Positions 1 to 7,687 of a stretch of 64,000 nucleotides of DNA are shown piece by piece. The notes beneath the pieces were generated by a model. The model did no database searches. It was given only the letters and a program-made list of their open reading frames with translations, and was not told where the DNA came from. Source of the stretch: Paenibacillus caui (GTDB taxonomy: Bacteria > Bacillota > Bacilli > Paenibacillales > Paenibacillaceae); assembly GCF_019904135.1 (NCBI RefSeq), contig NZ_JAIOGQ010000004.1, positions 62,001 through 126,000 of the forward strand, given 5' to 3'. Positions within the stretch are counted from its first letter, which is position 1. Every line of letters begins with the position of its first letter. The translations under genes and the position numbers were made by a program.

Positions 1-678
1 GTAACGCCGGTCAGAAATACGATTGCCACAAGAATGCGCCAAAGCGTTTCCGAAATTCCGCATGGCTGGATGATGATCGAAGTCGACGTTACCAATCTGG
101 TGCACCTTCGCAATAAGCTGAAGGATGAATTTTACCGCAACGAAGGCATTAATTTGACTTACCTCGCCTTTCTGCTTAAAGCGGTCGTGAACGCGATCAA
201 GGATTACCCGATTATGAACTCAATTTGGGCCGTGGACAAAATTATCGTGAAGCGCGATATCAATATTTCGCTGGCGGTAGGCACGGAAGATTCCGTCATG
301 ACGCCCGTCATCAAAAAAGCCGATCAGAAAAATATCGCCGGTCTTGCCCGCGAAGTGGAGGAGCTTGCCCGCAAAACACGCGAAGGCAAACTGAAGCTGG
401 ATGACATGCAGGGCGGAACCTTTACGGTGAACAATACAGGGTCTTTCGGTTCGATTTTGTCGCAGCCGATCATCAATTATCCTCAGGCAGCGATTTTGAC
501 CTTTGAATCAATCGTCAAAAAGCCCGTTGTCATCGACGATATGATCGCAGTCCGCTCCATGGCCAATATGTGTTTGTCTCTGGATCACCGGATTCTGGAC
601 GGCGTCATCTGTGGCCGCTTTATGCAGCGGGTGAAAGACAATCTGGAAAGCTACTCACCGGATACTAAACTTTACTGA
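1..678 (+). CDS. bkdB: 2-oxoacid dehydrogenase E2 (dihydrolipoyl acyltransferase), C-terminal part
   Basis: This gene is cut by the left window edge; the frame is open from base 1 and about 225 residues are visible. They form the catalytic acyltransferase domain of a 2-oxoacid dehydrogenase E2, which transfers the acyl group from lipoyl-lysine to CoA. The start shows the typical TRMRQS and PHGWMMIEVDVTNL segments, and near the end lies the active-site motif DHRILDG. Lipoyl and E1/E3-binding domains would be upstream. Gene order (followed by lipB and a yqjE-like peptidase) suggests the branched-chain keto acid enzyme BkdB, but the substrate cannot be proved from this domain. The neighbouring lipB would supply the lipoyl cofactor. 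Confidence 0.85.
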   Translation, partial: VTPVRNTIATRMRQSVSEIPHGWMMIEVDVTNLVHLRNKLKDEFYRNEGINLTYLAFLLKAVVNAIKDYPIMNSIWAVDKIIVKRDINISLAVGTEDSVMTPVIKKADQKNIAGLAREVEELARKTREGKLKLDDMQGGTFTVNNTGSFGSILSQPIINYPQAAILTFESIVKKPVVIDDMIAVRSMANMCLSLDHRILDGVICGRFMQRVKDNLESYSPDTKLY

Positions 679-707
679 TTCTAGAGCGCAGAAAGAAGGC
701 TACATTC

Positions 708-1406
708 ATGACGAGAGAGCTGAAAGTGAATTATATTCCATTGATGGATTATAGTGAGGCTTGGGAACAACAGAAGCAGCTGGTCAAGGAAGTGGGCCGT
801 GAAGAGCAGCAGGAGCACCTGCTGCTTCTTCAGCATCCGCCAACTTATACAATTGGTTCCCAGCGTCATCCGGAACATCTCCTGCTAAGCCCCGAGGAGC
901 TCAAAAAGCAGGGGATCTCCGTGTTTGAGATCGACCGGGGAGGCGATATTACGTATCATGGCCCCGGCCAGCTTGTCGGATACCCGATTATTTGGCTGGA
1001 CGGGGCTAAAGGGCTGGATTTGCGCGGATATTTGCGGGATCTGGAGCAGGTCGTCATCAATTATCTGGCAGTACACGGGGTTGAAGCAGGCCGAAAAGAA
1101 GGATTGACCGGGGTGTGGGTCGGGGACCGGAAAATTTGCGCAATTGGCGTGAAATTCAACAAATGCCCGCATCGGCGGGGATTTGTGGCAAGCCACGGAT
1201 TTGCCTTCAACATCAAAGCGGGGATCGAGAACGAAGGCTTTCGGGGGATTATTCCATGCGGGATTCAGGACTACGGCGTCACCTCGCTGGAGGCATGCAC
1301 CGGCGGGACATTTGAAGTCGGTCAGGTTGCCCGGGAAATCGTCCCGCTGTTCGCGGAATTGTTCCGGTTTGAACCTGTATGGGAGGAAGCCGGATCCTTG
1401 AAATAG
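708..1406 (+). CDS. lipB: Octanoyltransferase LipB
   Basis: A 232-aa cytosolic enzyme that moves octanoate from acyl carrier protein to lipoyl domains, the first step of lipoate attachment. Visible family motifs are RGGDITYHGPGQ (about residues 77-88), the catalytic lysine in GVK (Lys149) and the catalytic cysteine in IIPCGIQ (Cys184). The length is normal for LipB. The ATG follows an AGAAAGAAGG ribosome site. It lies 29 bp after the E2 gene and ends at a strong hairpin terminator, so it is probably the last gene of the bkd operon and serves the E2 protein encoded just before it. Confidence 0.93.
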   Translation: MTRELKVNYIPLMDYSEAWEQQKQLVKEVGREEQQEHLLLLQHPPTYTIGSQRHPEHLLLSPEELKKQGISVFEIDRGGDITYHGPGQLVGYPIIWLDGAKGLDLRGYLRDLEQVVINYLAVHGVEAGRKEGLTGVWVGDRKICAIGVKFNKCPHRRGFVASHGFAFNIKAGIENEGFRGIIPCGIQDYGVTSLEACTGGTFEVGQVAREIVPLFAELFRFEPVWEEAGSLK

Positions 1407-1447
1407 AAAAAGGCAAAGAAGCTTGAAGGGGCCGCTTTTGCCTTTTA
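1407..1447. terminator. Bidirectional terminator between lipB and the Prli42-like gene
   Basis: The arms AAAAGGCAAA and TTTTGCCTTTT are complementary, with A and T runs on the two sides, so the hairpin can end transcription from both strands. It separates lipB from the convergent small gene. Confidence 0.8.
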
Positions 1448-1455
1448 TGTGCCTT

Positions 1456-1554
1456 TTACCGGAAAACAAACGGTTCGATCAGCGCAATCAGCGCCGAGCC
1501 TACAATAGCAATCAGCATTAGATAGACAAATAATTTCATCCATTTTTTTGGCAT
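1456..1554 (-). CDS. Prli42-like stressosome membrane miniprotein (32 aa)
   Basis: A 32-residue reading frame on the minus strand that starts MPKKWMKLFVYLMLIAIVG and ends EPFVFR. It has a basic N-terminus followed by one hydrophobic helix. This matches the layout of Prli42, a Firmicutes membrane miniprotein that anchors the stressosome in Listeria. The ATG is preceded by a clear AAGGAG site about 8 bp upstream, and the stop lies just before the bidirectional terminator. The VYLMLIAI core resembles other Prli42-family proteins. The assignment rests on motif memory and size; the stress-sensing role is known only for relatives. An unrelated one-helix peptide is the alternative. Confidence 0.7.
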   Translation of the reverse strand: MPKKWMKLFVYLMLIAIVGSALIALIEPFVFR

Positions 1555-1661
1555 GAGAGAACTCCTTACCTTTATACTTAATTTATGCTTATAAGAAACG
1601 CAGCCTGATTTACAGGATCGCCATTATATTTTATCGTAAATAAGAAAGCGGGGAAAGTAAA

Positions 1662-2795
1662 GTGATCGTAAAGGACCGATTGATTCAGCTGTTTCTTGAT
1701 TTGGTGCAGGTTGACAGCGAAACGACACAGGAACGTCAAATTGCGGATTTGCTCAAGCAAACATTTACGGAGCTCGGCTTAAGTGTTGTGGAGGACGAGT
1801 CGCAGTCTGTGACCGGTCATGGCGCAGGCAATCTGATTGCGACATTGCCGGCCAGCGGATCGGCTCAGGCTGATCCCATCTTTTTCACCTGCCATATGGA
1901 TACCGTGACGCCGGGCAAGGGCATCAAGCCTGTCATCAGTGAGGATGGCTGGATTCGCAGCGACGGGACGACGATTCTCGGATCCGACGACAAAGCGGGA
2001 CTTGCCTCGCTGCTGGAAGTCATTCAGGTACTGAAGGAGAAGGAGCTGCCGCATGGACAAATCCAGTTCGTCATTACGGTCGGGGAAGAAATGGCGCTTG
2101 CCGGTTCCAGAGCGATGGATCCGAAGCATCTGGATGCGAAGTACGGCTATGCCCTCGATTCCAATGGCGAAGTCGGCGCCATTTGTACCGCAGCCCCTAC
2201 CCAGGCCAAGCTTGAAATTGAAATTTACGGGAAATCGGCACATGCCGGAGTGAATCCGGAAGACGGCATCAGTGCAATCCAGGTTGCCGGAAAAGCGATT
2301 GCCCGCATGAACCTGGGACGTATTGACAGCGAAACGACGGCGAATATCGGCAAATTCGAAGGCGGCAGCGCCACGAATATCGTTCCGGATTATGTGAAGC
2401 TGTACGCGGAAGCGCGCAGCATCGTGAATGAGAAGGTCGAGAAACAGATCGCGGACATGAAGGAAGCCGTTGAATCGGCTTGCCGGGATTATGGAGCACG
2501 CGGGAAAGTAAACAGCAGGATCGTATACCCGGCTTTTCGCCATGACGATAGCGATGCGGTTGTCCAGCTGGCCCAAAAGGCAGCCACTAAGCTTGGCTTG
2601 TCGGGCCGGACGTTTGCATCAGGCGGGGGCAGTGATGCCAATGTCTTCAACGGCCACGGAATTCCTACAGTCAATCTGGCGGTAGGGTATGAAAATATCC
2701 ATACGACGTCGGAGCAGATCAAGGCCGACGACATCGTGAAGGCGGCGAGCCTCGTGCTGGAGATTATCCGTGAAGCCGCTGTGACAAGCCGCTGA
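1662..2795 (+). CDS. M20 family tripeptidase-like metallopeptidase (YqjE/PepT-like)
   Basis: A 377-aa M20 metallopeptidase very similar in layout to B. subtilis YqjE. Metal-binding motifs are visible: the first-metal His and Asp in TCHMDTV, the bridging Asp in GSDDKAG, the catalytic Glu pair in VGEEMAL, the Asp of ALDSNGEVG, and the C-terminal His in YENIHTT. The dimerisation domain (KSAHAG, then GRIDSETTANIGKFEGG) lies in the middle. It probably removes N-terminal residues from small peptides in the cytoplasm. Translation begins at a GTG preceded by a GGGGAAAG ribosome site. It stands alone between a divergent miniprotein gene and mciZ. Confidence 0.88.
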   Translation: MIVKDRLIQLFLDLVQVDSETTQERQIADLLKQTFTELGLSVVEDESQSVTGHGAGNLIATLPASGSAQADPIFFTCHMDTVTPGKGIKPVISEDGWIRSDGTTILGSDDKAGLASLLEVIQVLKEKELPHGQIQFVITVGEEMALAGSRAMDPKHLDAKYGYALDSNGEVGAICTAAPTQAKLEIEIYGKSAHAGVNPEDGISAIQVAGKAIARMNLGRIDSETTANIGKFEGGSATNIVPDYVKLYAEARSIVNEKVEKQIADMKEAVESACRDYGARGKVNSRIVYPAFRHDDSDAVVQLAQKAATKLGLSGRTFASGGGSDANVFNGHGIPTVNLAVGYENIHTTSEQIKADDIVKAASLVLEIIREAAVTSR

Positions 2796-2842
2796 GCAGG
2801 CTTACGTTCAGAGCCAGCTCATGCTTGTGAAGCAGCAATCAT

Positions 2843-2872
2843 AGCCCGTACCTGTCAGGTGCGGGCTGTTTA
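2843..2872 (+). terminator. Terminator after the M20 peptidase gene
   Basis: The arms AGCCCGTACCTG and CAGGTGCGGGCT pair almost perfectly and are followed by GTTTATAT. The T-run is weak, but the stem is strong and lies at the 3' end of the gene. Confidence 0.65.
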
Positions 2873-2892
2873 TATCCTGCCAGGAGCCGACC

Positions 2893-3048
2893 CTAGCTTG
2901 AGCTCGCGCCAGCCGTAATGTTTCGGCTGATCCATTCCTGAAGGAGGATTCCCGGCTCTGCTTTGTCGCGCCATTGTTTCAGGAGATGCCTGATTTGCCA
3001 CGCTTTTCCGGTTAGACGGAAATGTCCCGGTGCCATATAGCTTTTCAT
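2893..3048 (-). CDS. mciZ: Z-ring inhibitor MciZ
   Basis: A 51-aa minus-strand gene whose core LTGKAWQIRHLLKQW and later EWIS match the B. subtilis MciZ pattern (GKAWEIR...LK...WIS). MciZ is a sporulation peptide that caps FtsZ filaments and blocks Z-ring formation in the mother cell. The ATG at 3048 is preceded by AAAGGGG, whereas a longer in-frame ORF upstream lacks a ribosome site. The C-terminus is about ten residues longer than in B. subtilis (40 aa). It sits next to nudF and spoIIM, the position it has in Bacillus, but is transcribed divergently from nudF. A SigE promoter would be expected; I could not identify one with confidence. Confidence 0.82.
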   Translation of the reverse strand: MKSYMAPGHFRLTGKAWQIRHLLKQWRDKAEPGILLQEWISRNITAGASSS

Positions 3049-3170
3049 CGTCAGAACCCCTTTGCAATCATCTTGATATTTAGACCATATGCAAGTCTGG
3101 GACAAGTTATGCATGTCCAGCCGGATCCGAATTCATATTAGAAAATTCCAATATCCAAGGAGGCTTATCC

Positions 3171-3731
3171 ATGAATCATTCGTCTTCCGAGCATTTGAAA
3201 GAAAAATGGCTGTCCACACGCCCGATCTTTGAAGGGAAAATCATCTCGCTGCAAATTGATACCGTGGAACTGCCGGACGGTACTCAAGCGACGCGTGAAG
3301 TCGTCAAGCATCCGGGAGCCGTCGCCGTACTCGCCGTTCATGAAGGTAAACTGCTGCTTGTGGACCAGTATCGCCAGGCTATGGGCCGCTGCGAGCTGGA
3401 GATTCCGGCGGGAAAGCTTGAACAAGGCGAAGACCCGATGGATGCGGCCCGCAGGGAGCTGGAGGAGGAAACCGGATACCGCTGCGGAAACATCCGGCTG
3501 CTGCATTCGTTCTATACTTCGCCCGGATTTGCCGATGAGGTCATTCATCTGTATGTGGCGGAAAATTTGACGGCAGGCTCCTTCTCTCCGGATGAAGACG
3601 AGTTTCTGGAAATTCATAAAGTGACGCTGGAGGAGGCGCAGCAGTTCATCGCGGAAGGCCGCATTGCCGACGCCAAAACACTGCTTGCCGTTTATTTGTG
3701 GCAGTTCGCCAGCGGCAGCTGGAAAGACTGA
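3171..3731 (+). CDS. nudF: ADP-ribose pyrophosphatase (Nudix)
   Basis: A 186-aa Nudix hydrolase that cleaves ADP-ribose to AMP and ribose 5-phosphate. The complete Nudix box lies at residues 81-103, with G81, E87 and the REUXEEXGU core RELEEETGY. The upstream segment WLSTRPIFEGK and the GAVAVLAV strand are typical of this subfamily. An AAGGAGG site precedes the ATG. The gene ends 6 bp before the EndoQ-like gene, so the two are probably co-transcribed. Gene order matches B. subtilis yqkG-yqxK-spoIIM. Confidence 0.9.
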   Translation: MNHSSSEHLKEKWLSTRPIFEGKIISLQIDTVELPDGTQATREVVKHPGAVAVLAVHEGKLLLVDQYRQAMGRCELEIPAGKLEQGEDPMDAARRELEEETGYRCGNIRLLHSFYTSPGFADEVIHLYVAENLTAGSFSPDEDEFLEIHKVTLEEAQQFIAEGRIADAKTLLAVYLWQFASGSWKD

Positions 3732-3737
3732 GGCCTG

Positions 3738-4925
3738 ATGGAGCAGCATCTATCCTCGTTTTATGCGGATATGCATATCCATATTGGCCGCACGGGTGGA
3801 GGCAGCCCTGTTAAAATTTCCGGAAGCCGCGATCTAACCTTTGCCAATATCGCGAAGGAAGCGGCAGAGCGGAAAGGAATCGGGCTGATCGGCATTATCG
3901 ACTGTCATGCGCCGGGCGTTCAGGAGGATATTGCAGCTTGTCTGGATTCCGGGGAAATGAAGGAGCTGGCAGGAGGGGGAATTGCCTACCGGGATACGAC
4001 CATCCTCCTTGGCAGTGAAATCGAAATTCGCGAGCCGGGGCAGGGCCCGGCCCATCTGCTTGTTTATCTGCCGACCCTTGAGGATATGGCTTCCTTTACG
4101 GACTGGCTGGCGAAGCGGATGAAGAACGTCGGGCTCAGCACACAGCGGCTGCACGCGCCGGCAAGAAGCCTTCAGGAGGAAGTGCTGCAGCGCGGAGGGA
4201 TCCTTGTTCCCGCGCACATTTTTACGCCGCACAGGAGCATTTACGGCAGCGCGGCGGATCGGATGTCCGATGTGCTGGATATGTCGCTTGTCGACGCCGT
4301 GGAGCTTGGCCTGAGCGCGGATTCCGAAATGGCCGGGTGGATTAGCGAACTGGACGGCTTTACGTTTCTGACGAACTCGGATGCCCACTCGCCGGGGAAA
4401 ATCGGCCGCGAATACAATCAGCTTCTGATGCGTGAACCGAGCTTTGCGGAGTTCAGACTTGCGCTGAAACGCCGGCAAGGCCGGCAGGTGCTTGCCAATT
4501 ACGGCCTTGATCCGCGGCTTGGCAAATATCACCGCACGTTCTGTTCGGGCTGCGGCGAAATCATCGACGAGCAATCGGATACGACTGATCGCTGTCCCTA
4601 TTGCGGCAGCTCCAAAATTGTTCGCGGTGTTCTGGACCGGATCCGCTCCATTTCGGACCGCAGCGGTCCCTATATTCCGGAGCTTCGTCCTCCTTACCGC
4701 TACCAGATCCCGCTCGAATTTATTCCAGGGCTGGGCAAGCGCAAGCTGGAGGCGCTGATCTGTGCTTTCGGTAATGAAATGAACATTTTGCACCGGATTC
4801 CCGAGGAAGAGCTGGCGCATGTCGCAGGCGCGGGTCCGGCAAGCATCATTGCCGGGGCGCGCTCCGGGGGTATCAGGCTGGTGTCCGGCGGCGGGGGAAC
4901 CTACGGCAAGGTGATCGTCCCCTAG
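3738..4925 (+). CDS. Endonuclease Q-like PHP-domain protein
   Basis: A 395-aa protein with three recognisable parts. An N-terminal PHP metallo-hydrolase domain begins with the metal-binding H-x-H of DMHIHIGRT (His13, His15) and includes DCHAPG, SEIEIRE and NSDAHSP. A zinc ribbon with CSGC and CPYC lies at about residues 269-290. A C-terminal helix-hairpin-helix region (IPGLGKRKLEAL, then AGAGPASI) follows. This is the TIGR00375/EndoQ layout; EndoQ enzymes cut DNA 5' of deaminated bases such as uracil or hypoxanthine. The ribosome site is weak, but the upstream ATG is needed to include FYADMHIHIG. Role in DNA repair is inferred from the family. Co-transcription with nudF is likely. Confidence 0.8.
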   Translation: MEQHLSSFYADMHIHIGRTGGGSPVKISGSRDLTFANIAKEAAERKGIGLIGIIDCHAPGVQEDIAACLDSGEMKELAGGGIAYRDTTILLGSEIEIREPGQGPAHLLVYLPTLEDMASFTDWLAKRMKNVGLSTQRLHAPARSLQEEVLQRGGILVPAHIFTPHRSIYGSAADRMSDVLDMSLVDAVELGLSADSEMAGWISELDGFTFLTNSDAHSPGKIGREYNQLLMREPSFAEFRLALKRRQGRQVLANYGLDPRLGKYHRTFCSGCGEIIDEQSDTTDRCPYCGSSKIVRGVLDRIRSISDRSGPYIPELRPPYRYQIPLEFIPGLGKRKLEALICAFGNEMNILHRIPEEELAHVAGAGPASIIAGARSGGIRLVSGGGGTYGKVIVP

Positions 4926-4997
4926 AGTGTCATAGCTTCTCTCTCTTGTTCATATTCTATTTCTAAGCATAATTTGGACATGGGGAGGAGAAGGCAA

Positions 4998-5645
4998 ATG
5001 TTTCAAATGATCCACCGGACGCTGAAAGACCAGACGCCGCTGTATGCCTTCGTTGCCGTGCTGTTATTGATGGGGGTCGTATTTGGAGCCCTCATGGTCA
5101 ACGCGCTGACCCTTGATCAGCAGCAGGATATTTCCAAGTATCTTGGAGACTTTTTTTTGAACCTGGGTACGGATACGGGGGACCTGAAGTCTTCATTTTG
5201 GCCGATTGCTCTTCTGCAGCTCAAATGGCTCGGTCTGATTTGGCTGTTTGGATTGTCGGTAATCGGGCTGCCCGGCATTCTGATTCTTGACTTTCTGAAA
5301 GGCGTATTGATCGGGTTTACGGTAGGCTGCCTCGTAGGCCAATTTAGTTGGAAAGGTCTCCTGTTCGCGCTCGTTTCGGTGGCTCCGCACAATTTGATTG
5401 TAATTCCGGTCCTGCTGATCAGCAGTGTTGCGGCTGTGAAATTTTCGCTTGGCATTATTCGCAGCAGGGTGCTGCTGCACCGGCAGGGCAATTTTACAGA
5501 GCCTTTTCTCTCTTATACCGGTTTGATCGTGTCGATGTCGGTTGTTCTGCTCGGGGCAGCCTGCTTTGAAACGTGGGTATCGCCGGTGTTGATGAGCTGG
5601 GTAACGCCTATGCTGGAGCAGGCTTCTTCCGTTTCCGCTCTCTAG
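4998..5645 (+). CDS. spoIIM: Stage II sporulation protein M
   Basis: A 215-aa integral membrane protein, part of the SpoIID-SpoIIM-SpoIIP complex that thins septal peptidoglycan and drives engulfment. About five hydrophobic segments are visible, with the family signature of small residues in the membrane helices (for example GVLIGFTVGCLVGQ). The start at MFQMIHRTL is chosen because GGAGGAGAAGG sits directly upstream; an in-frame ATG 24 bp earlier precedes that site. Upstream, TCATATT and CATAATTT at 4950-4975 resemble a SigE promoter, but the spacer is short (11 bp). It stands alone before fur, as in Bacillus. Confidence 0.92.
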   Translation: MFQMIHRTLKDQTPLYAFVAVLLLMGVVFGALMVNALTLDQQQDISKYLGDFFLNLGTDTGDLKSSFWPIALLQLKWLGLIWLFGLSVIGLPGILILDFLKGVLIGFTVGCLVGQFSWKGLLFALVSVAPHNLIVIPVLLISSVAAVKFSLGIIRSRVLLHRQGNFTEPFLSYTGLIVSMSVVLLGAACFETWVSPVLMSWVTPMLEQASSVSAL

Positions 5646-5653
5646 CAAAATGT

Positions 5654-5683
5654 TTGACTTCCAGGAATAAGTCCCCCTATAAT
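5654..5683 (+). promoter_or_regulatory. Vegetative promoter for fur
   Basis: TTGACT is followed after 18 bp by TATAAT, a strong SigA-type promoter 57 bp before the fur start codon. Confidence 0.75.
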
Positions 5684-5739
5684 GAAAGAAGCGGTCAATA
5701 AAAATAGTGGTTCGGCTTTTTCCGAGGGGGAGGGGTAAG

Positions 5740-6243
5740 ATGGAAGCACGGATCGACAAAATTAAACAGCAATTGCAGTCCCACGGATATAAGCTGACCC
5801 CCCAGAGGGAAGCCACTGTTAGGGTTTTGCTGGAGAATGAAGAAGACCATCTGAGCGCAGAGGACGTTTTCATGCTCGTGAAGGACAAAGCTCCAGAAAT
5901 CGGTCTGGCGACCGTTTACCGTACCCTTGAGCTGTTAAGCGAACTTCATGTTGTGGAGAAGATCAATTTCGGAGACGGGGTAGCGAGATACGATCTTCGT
6001 ACAGATACGTCCAAACATCATCATCACCATCTCATATGCGTGCAATGCGGTGCCATGGACGAAATCCGTGAGGACTGGCTGGGCCCTCTGGAGGAGAGGC
6101 TGGAACGCGAGTTCAACTTTACGGTGCTCGACCACCGACTTGATTTTCACGGCATTTGCTTCCGCTGCAAAGCGAAAGACAAGGATAAAGATAAGGATAA
6201 AGACAACAATTCCGGTGGCGGTTCCGCACCCGAGTCATCATAA
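5740..6243 (+). CDS. fur: Ferric uptake regulator Fur
   Basis: A 167-aa metal-dependent repressor. The DNA-binding helix region LATVYRTLELL lies at residues 56-66, the His-rich metal site HHHHHLICVQC at 93-103 and the second Cys pair CFRC at 140-143, so all four structural zinc cysteines are present. Position between spoIIM and yqzK/xerD supports Fur rather than PerR or Zur. The start is set at MEARIDK because GAGGGGGAGGGG precedes it. An unusual tail from residue 145 alternates Lys and Asp and then runs Asn-Asn-Ser-Gly-rich; it is encoded by short tandem DNA repeats and is absent from most Fur proteins. Confidence 0.9.
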   Translation: MEARIDKIKQQLQSHGYKLTPQREATVRVLLENEEDHLSAEDVFMLVKDKAPEIGLATVYRTLELLSELHVVEKINFGDGVARYDLRTDTSKHHHHHLICVQCGAMDEIREDWLGPLEERLEREFNFTVLDHRLDFHGICFRCKAKDKDKDKDKDNNSGGGSAPESS

Positions 6244-6257
6244 ACCTGTGCTGCTGC

Positions 6258-6292
6258 AAGCTCTCACGGTTACGGCCGGCGGGAGCTTTTTT
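6258..6292 (+). terminator. Terminator after fur
   Basis: AAGCTCTC pairs with GGGAGCTT and is followed by a run of T residues just 15 bp after the fur stop codon. Confidence 0.75.
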
Positions 6293-6406
6293 GGGTGCAT
6301 GTGCTCGTTCTCTCTCATACATAAACTCCGTTAATGGCCTGTATACTGGAATAAAGACTTTTCTCTCATCAGAAAAGCAAAATTCTGGTACAGAAAGAGG
6401 GAGAGC

Positions 6407-6640
6407 ATGGTTATCAGCTTAAGAAAGTGGCTTCGTTCCTTGCGGTATTTGCTCGTTTTCCTTGTGCTGGTATATGTATTCAGCAAGTTGTTCGGTTTGT
6501 TCGAAAGTTGGTTATCGCCGTCCGATCCTTATCACAATCCCGAGGGGACGGCCGTTAAGGCCGGAGGTACGCCGGTTCTGGGCGATGACAAAGAGGGACT
6601 GCTTGAGAGACTGAAAATATACTACAGGCTTGGCGAATAG
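6407..6640 (+). CDS. YqzK-like DUF4227 membrane protein
   Basis: A 77-aa protein with one N-terminal membrane helix (about residues 13-31, YLLVFLVLVYVFSKLFGLF) after a basic start, and a short hydrophilic tail ending LKIYYRLGE. Size, topology and place between fur and xerD match B. subtilis YqzK (DUF4227). No function is known for the family. A GAAAGAGGGAGAGC site precedes the ATG. Confidence 0.75.
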   Translation: MVISLRKWLRSLRYLLVFLVLVYVFSKLFGLFESWLSPSDPYHNPEGTAVKAGGTPVLGDDKEGLLERLKIYYRLGE

Positions 6641-6708
6641 ACGAAAGACCGGTTTGGGCTTGCCTCGGCAGGCTTGATCAGGAAGTTAGGTGAAAGGAGG
6701 CGGCAGGG

Positions 6709-7617
6709 ATGGACAACCGGCTTGCGGCTTTTATTCATGACCTCAGCGAGCGCAAAGGGCTTAGCGAAGCAACGCTGTCTTCTTACCGGAGAGATCTGGA
6801 GCAGTTTATCGTTTTTTTGCAGGAACGGGAAATACAGACATTCGATCAGGTAACCAGAGCTACCTTGATCCTATATTTTTCAGCACTTAAGGAGCAGGGC
6901 AGGGCATCGTCCACCGTTACGAGAGCATCCGTTTCCTTGCGCGCCTTTTTCAGATACTTGCAAAGGGAGCTTTTGATCCGGCAGGATCCGTTTCTCCATC
7001 TGGAGTCTCCGAAACCTGAGCGAAAGACGGCTCAGCCGCTTTCGATTGAGGAAACGGCCCTGCTGCTAGACAGGCCCGATCCTTCCTCGCTGCTTGGGCT
7101 TCGGGATAAAGCCATGCTGGAGCTGCTTTATGCTACGGGGATCCGGGTGTCGGAGCTGATTTGCCTCGATGTGGAGGATGTGGACCTGAGGCTGCGTTTT
7201 GTCCGCTGCGGGGAAGGGAGCCGGCATGAACGCATCGTTCCGTTTACGCCCCACACCGGGGAGTGGCTTGAGCGGTATTTGAATGAAGGCCGTCCGGCTA
7301 TGCTTCAAGACGCCGATGAGAGGGCCCTGTTCCCGAACCGGCTCGGGGGCCGCATTACAAGACAGGGTTTTTGGAAAACGCTAAAAAAATATGGCCAAGC
7401 CGTAGGGCTCAAGACGGAGATCACACCGCATACGCTCAGGTCCTCTTTTGCAAGCCATCTGCTTAGCGGAGGAGCCGACCTGAAAGCCGTTCAGGAGCTG
7501 ATGGGCCATGCCGATATTTCCTCTACCCAGGCCTATCTGAACAAGCCAGGCGCCAATATCAAGGCGATTTATGACAAGTTCCATCCAAGAGCGGCAATGA
7601 ACGAATCCCGGCCGTAG
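6709..7617 (+). CDS. xerD: Tyrosine recombinase XerD
   Basis: A 302-aa recombinase that with XerC resolves chromosome dimers at dif. The N-terminal SAM-like DNA-binding domain covers about residues 1-85 and the catalytic domain about 110-298. Arg146 (ATGIRVSEL), His241 and Arg244 (HTLRSSF), His267 (MGHADI) and the nucleophile Tyr276 (TQAY) are all present. The beta-hairpin lysine, normally the first Lys in GKG-x-KER, is replaced by Glu169 in CGEGSRHER, which is unusual. The ATG follows GAAAGGAGGCGGCAGGG. Position between yqzK and deoB is the standard xerD locus in Bacillales. Confidence 0.88.
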   Translation: MDNRLAAFIHDLSERKGLSEATLSSYRRDLEQFIVFLQEREIQTFDQVTRATLILYFSALKEQGRASSTVTRASVSLRAFFRYLQRELLIRQDPFLHLESPKPERKTAQPLSIEETALLLDRPDPSSLLGLRDKAMLELLYATGIRVSELICLDVEDVDLRLRFVRCGEGSRHERIVPFTPHTGEWLERYLNEGRPAMLQDADERALFPNRLGGRITRQGFWKTLKKYGQAVGLKTEITPHTLRSSFASHLLSGGADLKAVQELMGHADISSTQAYLNKPGANIKAIYDKFHPRAAMNESRP

Positions 7618-7687
7618 CCGGTATGATTTACTCGGTACACTGGGATAACGAATTAACTAACCGTATTCGCCAGAAGGAGTGGTTGTA

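Noticed and set aside
4950-4975. SigE promoter for spoIIM as a separate feature
   Set aside because: Both elements look right but the 11-bp spacer is shorter than the usual 13-15, so it is only mentioned in the gene entry.
6019-6033. Five His codons in fur as an engineered tag
   Set aside because: They lie inside the conserved metal site of Fur, which naturally has three to five His residues before LIC.
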